From Galbula dea (Eukaryota > Chordata > Aves > Piciformes > Galbulidae): DNA of 64,000 bases. This document shows positions 11,456-24,691 of this stretch, piece after piece. The stretch's first letter is position 1; each line of letters starts with the position of its first letter. The position numbers and the translations under genes were made by a program. The notes under the pieces are model-generated. The model did not search any database. It was not told where the DNA came from and was given only the letters and a program-made list of their open reading frames with translations. The stretch covers positions 3,844,001-3,908,000 of the forward strand of contig VWZX01005690.1 of assembly GCA_013399015.1 (NCBI GenBank), in the 5' to 3' direction.

Positions 11456-12979
11456 TTTTAAGCTTATTAGATGGTTGAGGAAATGTGTACAGAATTTCCC
11501 CTGAAAATACTCAAATTGTGAAAATGTTCAATCAGCTGCAGGCTGACTACTTTTTAAAATATATACAAATAATATTACTTCAATCAGGATAGATTTATAC
11601 TACGTTCTTTCCAATTGAACGTGATCTTTGTGTTATTGTTTTAGTAGTTATTCTTTTTATTCATAGGTAGCCAACTGTATTATAGTCCTATGAGGGGCCA
11701 TTTTCAGGCACTAGCAAGGTATAAATACTATCAATTTTTATCTGAATCTTTAATTCTGCCCTCTGTACTGCAGTGTGATGGTTTTCTGATTTAGAACTAA
11801 GCCTATACAAAAACCAATCTGCCTTACATAATGCTTTTTCACTGTGTAAAAGAAACTTATCCAGGATTTATTCCATAACCTTCAGAGAAATGTTATATTT
11901 TTAAAGCAAAAATAATTTTTTCCTTCATAAAACCATAGTCTTAAGATTATTTTCTTATATAATGTTAAATTTAAAGGCTGGAGGAACCCATTCTGAGATG
12001 TGCTAGATGTTTTCTTTTCATTTACTTCAGAAAGAGATAAATGATGCAGGATGACATGGTGTGGATTAATCTCAGCTGTTTGAGAACTATAAATATTCAG
12101 AGTAAGCCTAATGATAAGGATAAAATACAGCATGTGGCTCAGTGCCTCTAATATGCTTTGGCACTGAAGCCTCAAATTAAAACATGTGAAATGAGAAACT
12201 ATTATTTGGCAAGTTCTCCAGGTTTTTTGTTACTGTATATTCAATAATTGTTTTAGCTATTTAATTTTTAATCTCAACTGACTACTGATGCAATTTAGGT
12301 CATCAAATAGCTATGACAGACAAATACCTTTATATTGCACTTTTTAGCCAAGGTGAGCAAACAGCCAGGATCTGCTTTTGGTGGTAATATTGAGCACACC
12401 ATTGCAGGTGGGAATGTGACTGTGTGGGGGGTTGGAACATAAAATTCACAGGGATTGATTTCTTCAAACCAGGGTGCTAGATGAACATCTATTCAGAATG
12501 TGGAAGAGAGTAAAACATGGAATAACATGGGAACTAAAATATGTAAATAATCCATTATCTTTAGAAATAAAAAATGCCATCCACACAATTACGTGGTTAT
12601 TAATCTAACATAACAATAAGCAAGTGCAGGCAACAAACTTTGAAAGAAAGAAAAACTGAACAAATAAATATAATCGAAATTGATGGATGCATATTGCCTT
12701 TCAGCCAAAGCTAGGTGTGTGTAGTTCATTTTACAGGCTTCCCTGATCATCTGAACAATGGAAATCTTGCAAATATAAGAGCAGTCATTCTTACAGCTAA
12801 TCAAAGATTAAGCTGATTGAATTGCCCAGTAGACTATGAACCTAAATTAGGAAAATTTATTCATCATAAGGTAATGGAGAGAGGCTTTCAGATGGCAAAA
12901 ATAGATTGCCATCTCTTTCTGTTACTTAAAAAAAACCCTAAACAAACAAAACCAAATCAAACCAAAATCATTATTTTGT
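11456..12979. other. AT-rich unique sequence, no gene seen
   Basis: Nothing is recognised apart from an A/C-rich simple tract (aaacaaacaaaaccaaatc and similar) at about 12927-12968. That tract lies immediately upstream of the candidate exon at 12988. Confidence 0.55.
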
Positions 12980-12987
12980 GTGTCCAG

Positions 12988-13300
12988 AAGGGAAGCAGAC
13001 TACAGCCACATAGTAGACAACAGCATTTCAGGGGTGCCTCAGCAAGTATCTTATATTGCTTCCCTTTCCAAACCTCTTCCTTCCTTGAGTCCAAATATGG
13101 AGCTATATTCTGAGAGTGCAACAGAGAAAGAAATACCTGATGCTTTTTATGCAATAACCTTAGATTACGACATTCATGAAGCAAAGGCTCTTGTTCTAGA
13201 TGTCTCTAACCTCATGGTGCTTGAACCTAGAGATCTTATAGCCCAAGAGTTTCCTAATCACAGAGCGAGATTAGAAGAAATTTTCCTTTGCTCCTGTTGA
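12988..13300 (+). CDS. candidate terminal exon of an unrecognised gene
   Basis: An open frame of just over 100 codons runs on the + strand to a TGA at 13298-13300. A plausible splice acceptor (ttattttgtgtgtccag, 12971-12987) sits at its left edge, so it could be a last coding exon starting in the third codon position. The translation is balanced and acidic, unlike the hydrophobic or low-complexity chance frames nearby. It contains PDAFYAITLDYDIHEAKAL and then VLEPRDLIAQEFPNHRARLE, ending in LCSC. I do not recognise the family. No neighbouring exon is apparent, so it may equally be a decayed gene fragment or a chance frame. The start would be upstream by splicing, since the first in-frame ATG is internal. 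Confidence 0.22.
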
Positions 13301-16300
13301 ATCTAGAAGACAGCCCAGCAAGGCATTCAAATGTATTTGGCTCTCTCTTCTCTAAGAGATTGGGCAATCTCCTTTCTAATCCGGTCCTCCTCACTGAACT
13401 ACTGTTTCAGACCAAAAGTTCTTGTGGTTTGTGATATTTCTGGAGGAATTTATTGATTGTTTTTTCTCCCTCCCCCATCCTGACTCAAAAGTGAAGTGCA
13501 AAAACGTTTTGCACTGCAGCAAGACTAGAAACCAAAACCACATTAGAAACAAACTTCCTTTGTATATTCTTAGAGTACAGACACTCAGCTTCAACTGGGA
13601 GAAAAACAAAACAAAACAAGTTGCTTTCATTTAGAATATTTCAAAGCCTTGGATAATAAAGCCTGGGATCTGAGAAATGTGTGTTTAAAATCTGAAAGTA
13701 TAGCTTAGAATTCAAGACTATTTCTTGTGCAAATCTTTATCCTCTAGTCCTGTGTATATAAAATATGTATTGAAACTCTTTTTGATATGGTTGTGATGAT
13801 GCATGGCTGGATTTGTTCTCTTGCAAATGTCAGGGGAAGGAAAAAGAATATATGTTGTCATTATCAAATATTTACCACCAAATGTAGTCTGTGTTTCAGA
13901 GGAGTGAGTCAAATTTCAGCCATCTGAATAAAAAGTTAAGTGAATAAGGCTGGTTCTTCATTGACCTTAGCTAGCTATGATGTACAAGGGAATTCCCTGT
14001 CTAAACTACCTTTATAATTTCTTTTTTTTTTTCTTTGTGACTGGACTTGACAGTTGCAAACAGTTTGTAATTCAAGAACTTGATAAAAAGGGTTTTAAAT
14101 GTATTTGAATGTTAAATAACCTTTCTCTTTTTTTCTGACAACACTTAATTTCATTTCTGTCCTTCTAATTGCTTACACATACAGTATTGCATGCCAAATC
14201 AGCTGAGAAATTTAACACCAAGATGAAGTCAGGAAAGTGACTTCTCCCATTCTTGGTTATATTGTCCAAGCAGTATGTGAATGATGCTGGAGAATTAGGT
14301 TTCACAGTTCTTTTTATACTTGTATATTAATTACAACTATTAATTAATTACATAAAACAGTTCCTACTCCTAAGCATATTAGTTCATTTTCCCTTCTGGA
14401 CTCAGTCCCTCCACTGTTCCAGTGGAGCTTACTGGTGATATATTCCTTGATGCTGGTACATAGAAAGAAACAGTAGGGAGGGAGTACATTTATTTACCTT
14501 TTGCAAATTTAGACTCCAGTAGCTGTTCTCTCTGTTTGACAGGCAATGTAAATCTTTAAAAGTGATGTGCTTACTAGCTTCCATTTTACCATTATTTCCT
14601 GCACAAATAAATTGGTAGTAGCATCAGCAAGGAGTCAGTATACATCAAAGTCATGTCTTATAATGGCAATAATGGTATTTATGTTCATCTATTAAATGGT
14701 CTTACTATGTTTTTTTTCCCCTTTTTGTCCTCTTTTCCACATATTTCCTCCTCCTTCGTTGCTATAGCTCATTTAACTTTCTTCCTCTTTTGTGATTCCT
14801 TCTTTATATTGCTTTTCCTCCTCTTCCACTACCCAAACCAGCACAATGCTTCTAGCATTCTACATGCTTCTAGACTCATAATATAGCCACAGACTTCTTT
14901 AGTATTTCAGCAGTAAGTAATTTATCACTTACATAATACCCTAAAAAGAAAACTATTCATTTAAAAACGATTCTCTGAAGAAGCCAGCACCATATTGTTA
15001 AAAGTCTGAAACTCATACTGGGTTTGTACAGCAATATGTTCAGACACCTGCACAGGCAAATGTTTCATAGACTCTAAAGTACTAAAAAAATATAATACCA
15101 TGAGTCACACCTAGTCAGATAGAAAAGAGGTCAATCTTGAAAACATGAGGAAAACAAGAAACACAAAAATAAAATTTCAGGGTGAAAGTTATAGTATGCA
15201 TTTGAATCACTTCTATGACAAATCTAATGAGATTAAAGTTTAATCCATATTTTACTTGGAAGTGGAGCACATTGATATACATGAAGACTGAATCAGTTTA
15301 AAAAGATGGTTTGAAAAGTGTACCAAACAAAACTTGATGCTGGATGATCCAGAACTAGCCTAAATTTAACAGTACTGAGGTATGTTCCTGTCCACTTTCA
15401 AATTCCTTTTGATAGAACAATTTTAGGAAATTAGAATCTGACCAAACTATGGTAACAACGTATTGAAACTGTTGGAATGCATTAGACAGGCAATATTTCT
15501 TTTACCAGTCCAAACACATTCTTTGACTACTAAAGTCATTTGAAGTACATTGAAATCTTTAAATGAAAGCTATCACAAAAGCAGAATCACAGTTTATTTA
15601 TTAAATAGCATGGCTTAACTGGATTTCTGAAGTTTCCTGGGAGATCATTTGTCTTACATATTTTGGTTTAGATTATAAGGTCAGATCCAACAAATATACA
15701 AGAAAGAATAATTTATCTGCAAGAAAGAGCAACATTAAAGCACTTCATTTCATTAGTCAAACAAAAAGGTTTGCATAATTCTATTTTATTTTTTTAACAC
15801 CCCAGAAAGAGTACCAAACCCCTTAAGCTTTCTAAAATGAAGACAATAATAATTCTGACTTGCAGTTTACTGGCTACTGGTTTTCTTTACTTAACTCTTC
15901 TTTCTATTCACCAAAGTTCTGGCATTCAGCTTTCTCTTTCCTCTGGAGTGATTCTCACTCTGAAATCTGATTTCAAAGAGCTGAATAAGAAAGGATGAAG
16001 ATTTTGCAATGTGAGAACAGCATTTGTCAGAAAGCCTGAGACATACTCAAGCTCCCTTCACTGTGACAGAACCATTTTTCAGCAGTGGGTGACACAGCAC
16101 AGATATCAACAGGAGTTCTGTTGGCAGCAAAATGAATTAAGCACGGTTTCATAAAAACCTGTCTCCTGGTTGAATTCTCTCACACTTGGTATAGTGAAGA
16201 TGATCATTAAATGGTGTCTGTTTGTTCCCCTCCCTGCTCCGTGGTTGGAGTTTTCATACCCTTTCTGTCTTCTTGTTTTCTAATGACAATAGAGGTCAGG

Positions 16301-16829
16301 GGGAGGGATTAGTGAGTACACGTTTCACAAAATTTTAGAGAATATAATACTATTAGAGTTTGTAATTCTTTTTTTTTTTTTAAAGGTAATAAACCCATAT
16401 ATTCAGTTTGAATTAAAGGAATAGTCTATGTCTATTTACACATTACAGTACAAAGTACCTCACTTTCTTAGGAAACCACACTAAAAAGTATTTCTGTTAG
16501 CACGTCACAATGCTAATATTCATGCATTGTAGAGGTTAGGCAGCAGTACACTGCTAACATTGAGCTGTGGGCTGAGCTGTAGGCAAAAGGATTGTAGTGA
16601 ATAGGGGAAACAGCTTTAATAAAAGATCCTCAGCTACGTTCTTTTGCCTGCAGGCAGCTGTAACTTGTTCTTCCTCCATTGACAAACTGTCTGACGCTTT
16701 TAGAATATAAACTGATTCTGCTTTGAGGTTAGTATCATACTGTTCAGGTTGGGTGCTGAGTCCAGCTGAATGCATTTTCAGTTCAGTAGTACCTCACTGC
16801 TATTGACAGCATTGGGGGGGTGGGGAGGG
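13301..16829. other. AT-rich unique sequence, no gene seen
   Basis: No recognised gene or transposon. Short simple tracts occur, such as acaaaacaaaacaag near 13607 and a poly-T run near 16371-16382. The open frames at 13391-13634 and 14653-14886 look like chance. Confidence 0.55.
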
Positions 16830-17035
16830 AAATAAAAGCGTTCAGCATGCAAGCAGCGTTACACTGATAGGGCACAAAGGCAGGCTTCAATCTCCCCAGC
16901 TTGGCCTCTCTAGCTGCTTTTCAGCTTTTAACACTTCAACTAGATTAACAGTGTGCAGCCTTGCTGAATGTACACACAGAAGCAGCTCCTTGGCTAAGCT
17001 CACCGGAGGCAAAAAGATGGCAGGAACCCCTTGCT
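16830..17035 (+). other. candidate promoter and alternative first exon
   Basis: A TATA-like element (aaataaaag, 16830-16838) follows a G-rich stretch (16814-16829). About 180 bases downstream an ATG in strong context (A at -3, G at +4; 17017-17019) opens a short frame reading MAGTPC. This runs into a consensus-like splice donor (TGCT|GTAAGT, exon end 17035). TATA spacing, strong initiation context and donor together resemble a tissue-specific first exon. No downstream exon in the right phase was found: the acceptor at 34207 would create an early stop. It may therefore be coincidence, or it may splice out of the window. I do not recognise the peptide. Confidence 0.15.
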
Positions 17036-20000
17036 GTAAGTTCTGTTAAGGCTTTGGAGTCTGAGTAACTGCAGTTAAGGAATTGCTTCTCACCCCTTTC
17101 AAATAGAACAGGAATCATTTTCAGCTTCTTACAACCTGAAATGGTATCAATGATTTTAGCCAGGAAGTTGAGAAAGTGCCTGGCAAATCTTCAGTGGGTG
17201 ATCTGAACTTCAAACCAGAACACTGTCAGTGCTTCAGGAGTGCATGAGAAGAAACATCATGAGTATTTCGGACACGTCTTTAATAGGATGTTGGAGCTGG
17301 ATAAATCTAGTAACTACAGTCAGAGAAGGGCAGAGGTGAAAACAGCCAGTGAAAACAAAGTACATGATGAGAGTGGAGAACAGGCACAAAGGGAAAAGGC
17401 TGACAGAAAACATTTGTAAATTCTGCTGACACTAAGGAGAAGAGGACAGGAAGTGAGCACAAACCAGGCCTGTTTTGTTTCCTGTGTCATTTTAATAAGC
17501 TTTCAGATTCTACAATTTGTGAATAAAATGGCTGAAAATGAGGTTTGCTGTATGATGGTTTTCAGAATTGCTATAACTGGCTTGAATAATGTAGTTATGT
17601 CTTTATTTTTGTGTAGATTAATATATTTTGAAATTAAAGCAATAATTTCTATAGTATGAGTTTTAATACTTCTGTGCTTCATTTGCTAATGAAAAAGCAA
17701 AGTGATCTGGTGATAGAGACCCAGTCTGGGCTGTAAGAAGCATTTTTTTCCTCTGTGGAACTGTGGATAAGTCATTTACAAGTCCACAAGGTGATGTAGA
17801 TGTTGAGTCTGCAGGCATAATAATTAATTTGACTCCAAGGGTCTTTATCTGGACTAAAGTACCAGTGAATTGATTGTTCTAGTTACCATTGACACACACA
17901 TATCTATGTATCATAATTTCAGCAGGCAAATATTAGTAGTCATTAACAGCTGCAGATTTTTGTGTACCCAAAATGTAAACTATTTAAGTTCGTACTCTCT
18001 GATTTTAAAACCTTGTTTATGTAGATGATTTTATTTGGTTCACATGACTTTTTTGGAGGGTATTCATATTCTACAAAATAGTTTTTTAGCTATTTGGGTA
18101 CATAGCTAGACCTTAGTATTTAGATTCTTATCTGACAAAATCTATGTTCAGGTGTGTTTAGGTTTTTATACACTGTTTCTTGATGTGTTTTTTTGAGTGA
18201 TATATAAAATATTATGACTTACATTGTCTTGTGAGCTTTTGTTTTCAATTCATCTCCTCTATGTTTCTGTTTTCTACACTTCTAAGAGATGTCTTCTATT
18301 GTTAACACAATTATACGGCTCTGAATGTAAATTGTTGAAGACAACATACAGAAGATAGTGTTTTTGAAAAAAAACTAGCACATATTTTTGAAGAATGTCA
18401 GAATCATGCCAATTTCTGTTAACTTCAGCTTTTTATTCCAATATACCACTGAAAATAACCAAAGACTCATGCCTGTTTTCACCCTCTAGGTGATTCAGTT
18501 CCCATAATGGAAATATTGAGCTATTTTTTTTTTTCTTACCTGGGAATTCCAGTATAAGGAAACTTAGTAAGAATTCAGCTGGACCAGATGCCTCATCTCA
18601 TTAGCAGAGGAGGGGCTAAGAGCACAGTTAGTAAAACTGGTTACATAAAATGTAGATTTAAAAATAAATACAAATTTGAAGACCTCACTGTATGCTTGCA
18701 ACCTAGGAAAGAATATAAAAAGAATAAAAATATAAACCCCATTTTTTAGTGTGCTTAAGTCTACAACACCCCCCCTCCATTATGTTAGCTGGGTTACCTA
18801 GTACCTGTTTCTATTTTTGTCCTAGTATGCTAAGCATGCTAGTTCAACAGTTAGAATACCTTTGAGCTGTGAATATGCTGGAGCAAGCCTCATGGCTGCA
18901 AGGGGAGAGCAAAGACAAGTCCTTCCCTTTGGACATTCAGTAGTTCACATAGACTTTTTTTTTTAATTCCCCCAAAAAAACAGGTGTTGGTAATTTTTAT
19001 TAGTGTAATTAGAAGCAATTTGTTTTCCAGTTCAATATCTCCTGAAGGCTGCAACAGCACATAGACTAAAACTAGAGAAAAGCTTTCTATTTTTACTCTT
19101 GAGAAGAATTCCTCTAGTACTAGTAGCTTTGTATTTTTCTTTAGATACAATTATGAGTTTATTGCTACAACTTAAGCTTGTAAGAAGTGTATTCCTTTTA
19201 ACAGAACATGACAGCATTTATAATTCCTACATGGGAAAATGGGTTTGCCTAGAGTTTTCTACCAGAAGGAGAGAAAAAAAACTATCAGTAGCTGAACAAG
19301 CTTAGAAAGAGTTTCTGGAAAAGAAGACTAATAGGATTTAGTCTGTACTGGGTGTCCCCTAGAGACTCATGGTAGATAGAAACAGGTGACAACCAAAAGA
19401 GTATTTTACATTGCTAGGGAAAATGATAGACATTGCTGGTTAAATGGGAAGTGAAAAATGTTGCAACATCTTTTTCTAGCTTGTCTTGAAACCAAAGATT
19501 TCCAGCTATTTCCAGTTCCAATGAGTGCAGAGTCCTGGAGAGTTCTGCAGAACTGCAATACCATGATACCAGGAAGACATCTTTCATAGGCAGTGCTCAT
19601 AGACACAGTTTGTGTGGAATTTATGCTTTGAATAAGTCAGCAGTAGTCTTATGTCTGAGGGATTGTAATTTACATATTTCCTGAGTAGTATCAAGTTTAT
19701 GTTTCTGGATCTGCATGAAAGGATAGTCCAGAAGTCTCACAAAAAAAGTAAAAAATTATGTCTATGTAATATTAATGTCTCCCAGCTCTGCCATATGTGA
19801 ATTTGTCAGCCTAAACTTGCTTGCTCTGTGAGATTTGGCAAGACCATGGCCTGCTGTGGTTTGGTTACAGGCTGTGACTTTGCATACCAAGAAACACAGA
19901 GTGGTAAGTGGCAACAAATTCAAGTAGCACTGTCATATTACTACTCTTTCAGCAGGCAAGTCATAGTGTAGACATAACCTTTCCAACTACAGTTGTGTAA

Positions 20001-21880
20001 AGTACATAACGGTAAGAGCAACTTCTGTGGGATATAAATTAGGAAAGCCTCAGGGGAAAAACAAAATTCTTTCCCAGTCTCTGAGGAATTGATATTCCAT
20101 AGCAGACCAGCCAAATAATACTCATATAAGCTACTTCATTAGGAAGCATTTTGGTTTAATGGCTCTCTCACTTACAATTAGAGATGTTAATTCAATGGCT
20201 AAAGGTCAGGAATTACTCATTGCTAGCACTGTGTCTCAGAAGCATACCCAGGAAGTGGTCATCAGCTCAAATCAGAGGTGTTAATATGCAATTAAAGGTC
20301 ACAGTTGCTTTTGCTGAATGAAATTAGCTGTGCCCCAGATTAACATTTTTTGAAGGGATGGTTGCTTAGCTGAGCTGAATATTTCTTCACAGGAGCATTC
20401 CAGTTAAACTTCTGCTTTTTAGAGGAGCCAAAGGCTGTGGTAAGAGAGTTTTTGCACCAACTTAGGGTAGTTTAAAGTGCTTTTCCTGTTGCCTGCATAG
20501 AGATGAATTTAAAAAGGAGAAAAGTGAGTAAATTTGCTTTTTCTGGTGCTTGATGCTGAGCAGTTGAAAGAAGGTAAACTTAATATAGATCAGTATTAGA
20601 AGTAAGTAAACAAAGGTAAGCATGCTTACCTTAAGCTGTAGCTTGTAGGTCTACAAGGCATTGTATATTGATGTTCTGCAAATTACTTTCCCGGTAGTTC
20701 AAACCCTGTTTTACCTAGTCAATGCCACAGCTGTTCAAAATATGCACAGTTGCATTATCCTTTGTTCCTTGTTCTGGGCAGGAATATATGCATTTGGAGT
20801 TGTCTTAAGCTGATTATGTTTTTAGACAGCTTATTCATATTTTTTATGGGGGTTTGTTTTGTGAAGTCTAGAATCATTCTACAGCAAGTCTTAAGACCCT
20901 TTTAGCATGATGTCTTCAAATACAAGAAAATGGAAATTTTTTAAATTCTATTAACCAAGCTATTGGATGATGCTGAAATTCTTGTAATTATTGAACATTG
21001 TCTGTGAAAATATTGAGCAGAATGAATACCAGGACATCTCTGTAAGAAATTTGATTCAACAAAGCTTTCCATCCTAAAAATGAACCTGGTAACTACCAAG
21101 ATTAGTTTCCCAACCAGTTTTGAAGTATTATTGGTTCAGTTCATCTAGACTGGACTGGAGTGTATTCCTAAACACATAGACACATCTTCACACCACAGAG
21201 ATTACAACCAATTAACATACCATAACAGGGAGGAAAGCTCTCGGGAATCTCAATGATGAAGCATGACTTGGTAAATAAACTGTTCACTGAGCTGCAATAA
21301 TCTGCTGTGTGCATAGGCTATGAGCCTGCCACCTCATTCTGTAAATAAATCACTTCACTTTGGATTTGATGAAGGCAAAGTAATACGTGTAACCAGTCAG
21401 AAATTGCATTTCTGAACCTTCAGATCTACTAGGAATTTTTTGAATGCTGCTAGGTTCATCCCATTTATGTTGAAAATCACCTGTAAGTTCACTCACTTTA
21501 AAGGGCACAAGCGTGACTGGAATGTTTGTGTTGATGTTGCAGCTGCTCACAAACCATGTGTTTGACTTACATGTGTATAATGAAAACAGTACTTTTACTC
21601 CTCAATCCTGAGGTGCTAAAGCCACAATCTGTCCCAAATGCTATTTGTCATCATTCTGTCCAATTACTTAGGTAGGCAGAGGCTCTCTACAGATACTTGA
21701 TTACTTTTTTGGTTTAATTGGCTCCTTGATTTTTCTGTTGGCTTACCTAATATTTTAGTGAGTAGATGAATTTGCAAATGTTCATATTTTTCTGCAGAAA
21801 CACAAAGGTCATTTACAAACAAAGTTGTCTTTGGGTCAGGAGATGGCAAAAAAATTGCAAATAGAAGTATTTTAAATTAA
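17036..21880. other. AT-rich unique sequence, no gene seen
   Basis: No gene or transposon was recognised. A segment at about 20130-20400 has several homeodomain-, POU- and nuclear-receptor-like motifs and is listed as a finding. A short imperfect palindrome (ctagtatgctaagcatgcta) lies near 18822. Confidence 0.5.
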
Positions 21881-22317
21881 GCTGTTGGAGAGTGTCCAGA
21901 GGAGGGCTGTGAAGATGGTAAAGGGACTGGGAGGGAGACCTTATAAGGAGCAACTGAGGTCACTTGATTTATTTAGTCTTAAGAAGAGATTGAGAGGAGA
22001 CCTCATAGCTGTCTTCATCATCCTCACAGGGTATAGTAGAGGGGCAGGAACAATCCTTTTCATCTGGTGGATAGCGATAGGACTAGGAGAAACGGGATGA
22101 AGTTGAGTCAAGGAAGGTTCAGGCTAGAGATTAGGAAAAGTTTCTTCATTCAGAGGGTGGTTGGGATCTGGAACAGCCTCCCCAGGGAAGCTGTCTCAGC
22201 ACAATACCTGAAGGAGTTTAAGAAGTATCTAGATTACACAGTCAGGCACATGTGATTCTTAGGGTGTCTTCCATGGGTTTAAGAGCTGGGTCCCTTCCGG
22301 CTCAGATGATACTATGT
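21881..22317 (+). mobile_element. CR1 LINE, ORF2 C-terminus and 3' end
   Basis: The + strand encodes the end of CR1 ORF2 in two broken frames. The first runs from about 21885 (ESVQRRAVKMVKGL, then FSLKKRLRGDLIAVF). After a frameshift and a small deletion, the second runs to about 22255 (GRFRLEIRKSFFIQRVV, IWNSLPREAVSA, LKEFKKYLDYTVRHM, stop). These match the known CR1 C-terminal pattern (RRGDLIAVF, FRLDIRKKFFTQRVV, WNRLPREVV). A short 3' UTR follows, with gggtcccttccggctcagat and a decayed terminal actatg at 22311-22316. It is a dead, 5'-truncated copy. Confidence 0.92.
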
Positions 22318-24574
22318 AAACACATGACCAAAACCAGCAATGAGAATGGAAGCCTTAAAATGCTAAAAAATTAAAATACAAGCATCAGGTTTGACTTTAT
22401 TCATATAAATAAATTAAATTCTACAGAAGTAGTGAAGATAGCTGAAGTTATAACAGTTCATCAGAATAAGAAAAAGAGACTTTAAATTTGTTTTCACTTG
22501 TGTTGGTGAATGCATTGCAACAAGTACAATTAAGATTGGAGCTGGAGGTGAAGCTGCAATAAGTGACACACCAGAGTATAATTGAAAGGATGGAGTGGTA
22601 AGTTGGAATGAGGGCTTACAGCAGGAAAAGCAATTGCCAGTGTGATTTGTACATGTATTAATACTTCAAGCCTTAACAAAAGAGTAAGGAAACACTGCAG
22701 ACTTTCTGAAGTATACTGCATGCACATTTGTAGGAGGAAATACACACTTGACTGTCAGTCTGAACGCTGGCAGATCGGAGTGAACAAAAGGATCCTGGCT
22801 TTCAGTCCTTTGCATAAGATCGTTCTTCAGGATGATATCTTGCCTTTCTCTGCCTGTCAGTCATGTCTCTTTCCAGTTTCTCAAGCTCCCTCCATATAGC
22901 ATGTTTTGTCAGCAAGAGCTGCTGTCAAGATGATCTTTAATGTCTGAGATACGTGTCCTGAACTCTCATGTTGCCTTATACGCAGAGTTCTTGACAGTGT
23001 ATCCATCAATCCATGAAGGGAGCAAACCAAGCTGAGTGTGCCATCATGGTTAAAGAACTGCTGCTGGACTCTGAGGCTTTGTGATTTGATTGAGAGTGTT
23101 CCACCACACTTGCGTGTATTATAAAACTTGAACATGGTCTTTTTTTATAATAGGGATACTAAAAGCAACCATATGGAGAGAAAGGGCTAAAACATAGTCT
23201 CTGATGAAAGCCTGGTCATTTTAGTGCAAGGGTTTAGTGGGTTTAGTACAATGAAAGATGGCACATGTATTTCTAAGCTTATGGATTTTGTTGCTTTAGT
23301 GCCTTATTTAACTAACCTGGATACTGGGCTAAATTGTTTTATAAAGTGAGTTTTGTGGTTTTTTTCTGCATTAGGCTAGCTGGAAAGCTCACTGGGCTAT
23401 TTCTGTGTGCCTCTAAATCAAATTTTCCTGTGTTCACTAACTTTTTTTCTGAACAAATCCACTTATGTGCTTGTTGCATAGAAAGTATGTGGTTTCAGTG
23501 AGAAAGACATGATAAATATTTAAATATTGGGATACCAGTGTAAAATCAGGTAGCTTACTGTTTCAGTTTTCTCTTATTTTTTTCAGCTTTATTTTCACGA
23601 TTGTTCATATTACTTTGGCAAGAAGTTGTTTCAAATATGAAGATAGTGTTTAAAATAAGCTTGTTTAGTATTTAAAGTGCTCAGTCACAAAATCATTTCA
23701 GGTCAGTCCTGAAGCTCTGTCTTGTGTTGCTCTGTGAAGGAGCAATGTTTTATATAGGGATATCAATGATCAGTGTCAAACAATTAAGAGGAGCAGCTGG
23801 TAGATGTTTGTCTCTGTGTTGGCCTTCTGGATGAGTAACCCACTCATGCAGATATCAGTTATGAAAAACAACCTTAAAAATAACTTCTAAAATTTTCTAA
23901 TATTTATCATACAATATTTTGCAACTTAGGCATTTAAAGACCTGTTAAACAATAATAGTTATCCTTTAAGTTTATTTTGTAAATAAATAAATTTGTGTTC
24001 TCCTTGTTTTGAGTTGATGGTGTACAATTGACTGGAGTACTTCCAGTTTGCATGGTTAAACCAGTAAGGTTGTTTTTCTTGTTTAAGTATGTACATACTT
24101 ATATAAATGCACCTTTGTGTCAAGTACCAACTGAAAGGAGTCTCTCATCTATTGCTCATCCTTTATAATATGGTTCTGGTCAAACTTTTCAAAGCCTGTA
24201 ATACAATCATTTAGGGGTAATTACAGAATGCCTGGGGCAGTCAGGCCTCCCATTAACTGCTGCTGATAGTGAAGAGCCCAAGGCTTGTTTATCGTGTAGT
24301 GCACTAATTGCATTTTAAAATAAGATTGCCTTTCTGCTCTGTATAACCTTAAAGTGTGGCAACTGAAGTACTGCAGCTCAAATCCCTCTGTATAACATTA
24401 TTTAAGGACTTCCTGAGAAAGAGGCTGTGGTTTGACCATCTGAGAGCAGCTATTGTTGATCCTCATTCCTTTGTGAACCAGCTCATATTTTAAGCTTCAA
24501 AACCCTTCTTTGATTACAAAGTGTTTGGTTATGGGTTTGGGGCTAATTATGGATAGTGGATAGTAACAATCTTT
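22318..24574. other. AT-rich unique sequence, no gene seen
   Basis: No gene or known repeat. The frames at 22530-23135 overlap on both strands and carry no exon borders. Around 24180-24310 the sequence is less AT-rich, but nothing definite can be said about it. Confidence 0.5.
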
Positions 24575-24691
24575 GGATTTTGGGGGGTTTTTTTTGGTTG
24601 GTTGGTTCTTTTTTTGGGGGGGGTTGGGGGGTTGTTGTGTTTGTGGGGGACTTCTGGGGTTGTTTTTTGGTGGGGTTTTTAGGTTTTTTTC
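24575..24691 (+). repeat. T/G-rich tract with G-quadruplex potential
   Basis: Long G runs on the + strand are separated by T-rich spacers. They read G8, TT, G6, a 13-base spacer, G5, a 6-base spacer, G4, a 12-base spacer and G4, between about 24611 and 24678. A further G6 lies upstream near 24582. At least four runs of four or more G make a quadruplex plausible on this strand, though two loops are long. The overlapping open frames on both strands are low-complexity artefacts. Confidence 0.85.

Noticed and set aside
18822..18842. Imperfect palindrome ctagtatgctaagcatgcta
   Set aside because: Short with a mismatch; such palindromes are expected by chance in 64 kb.
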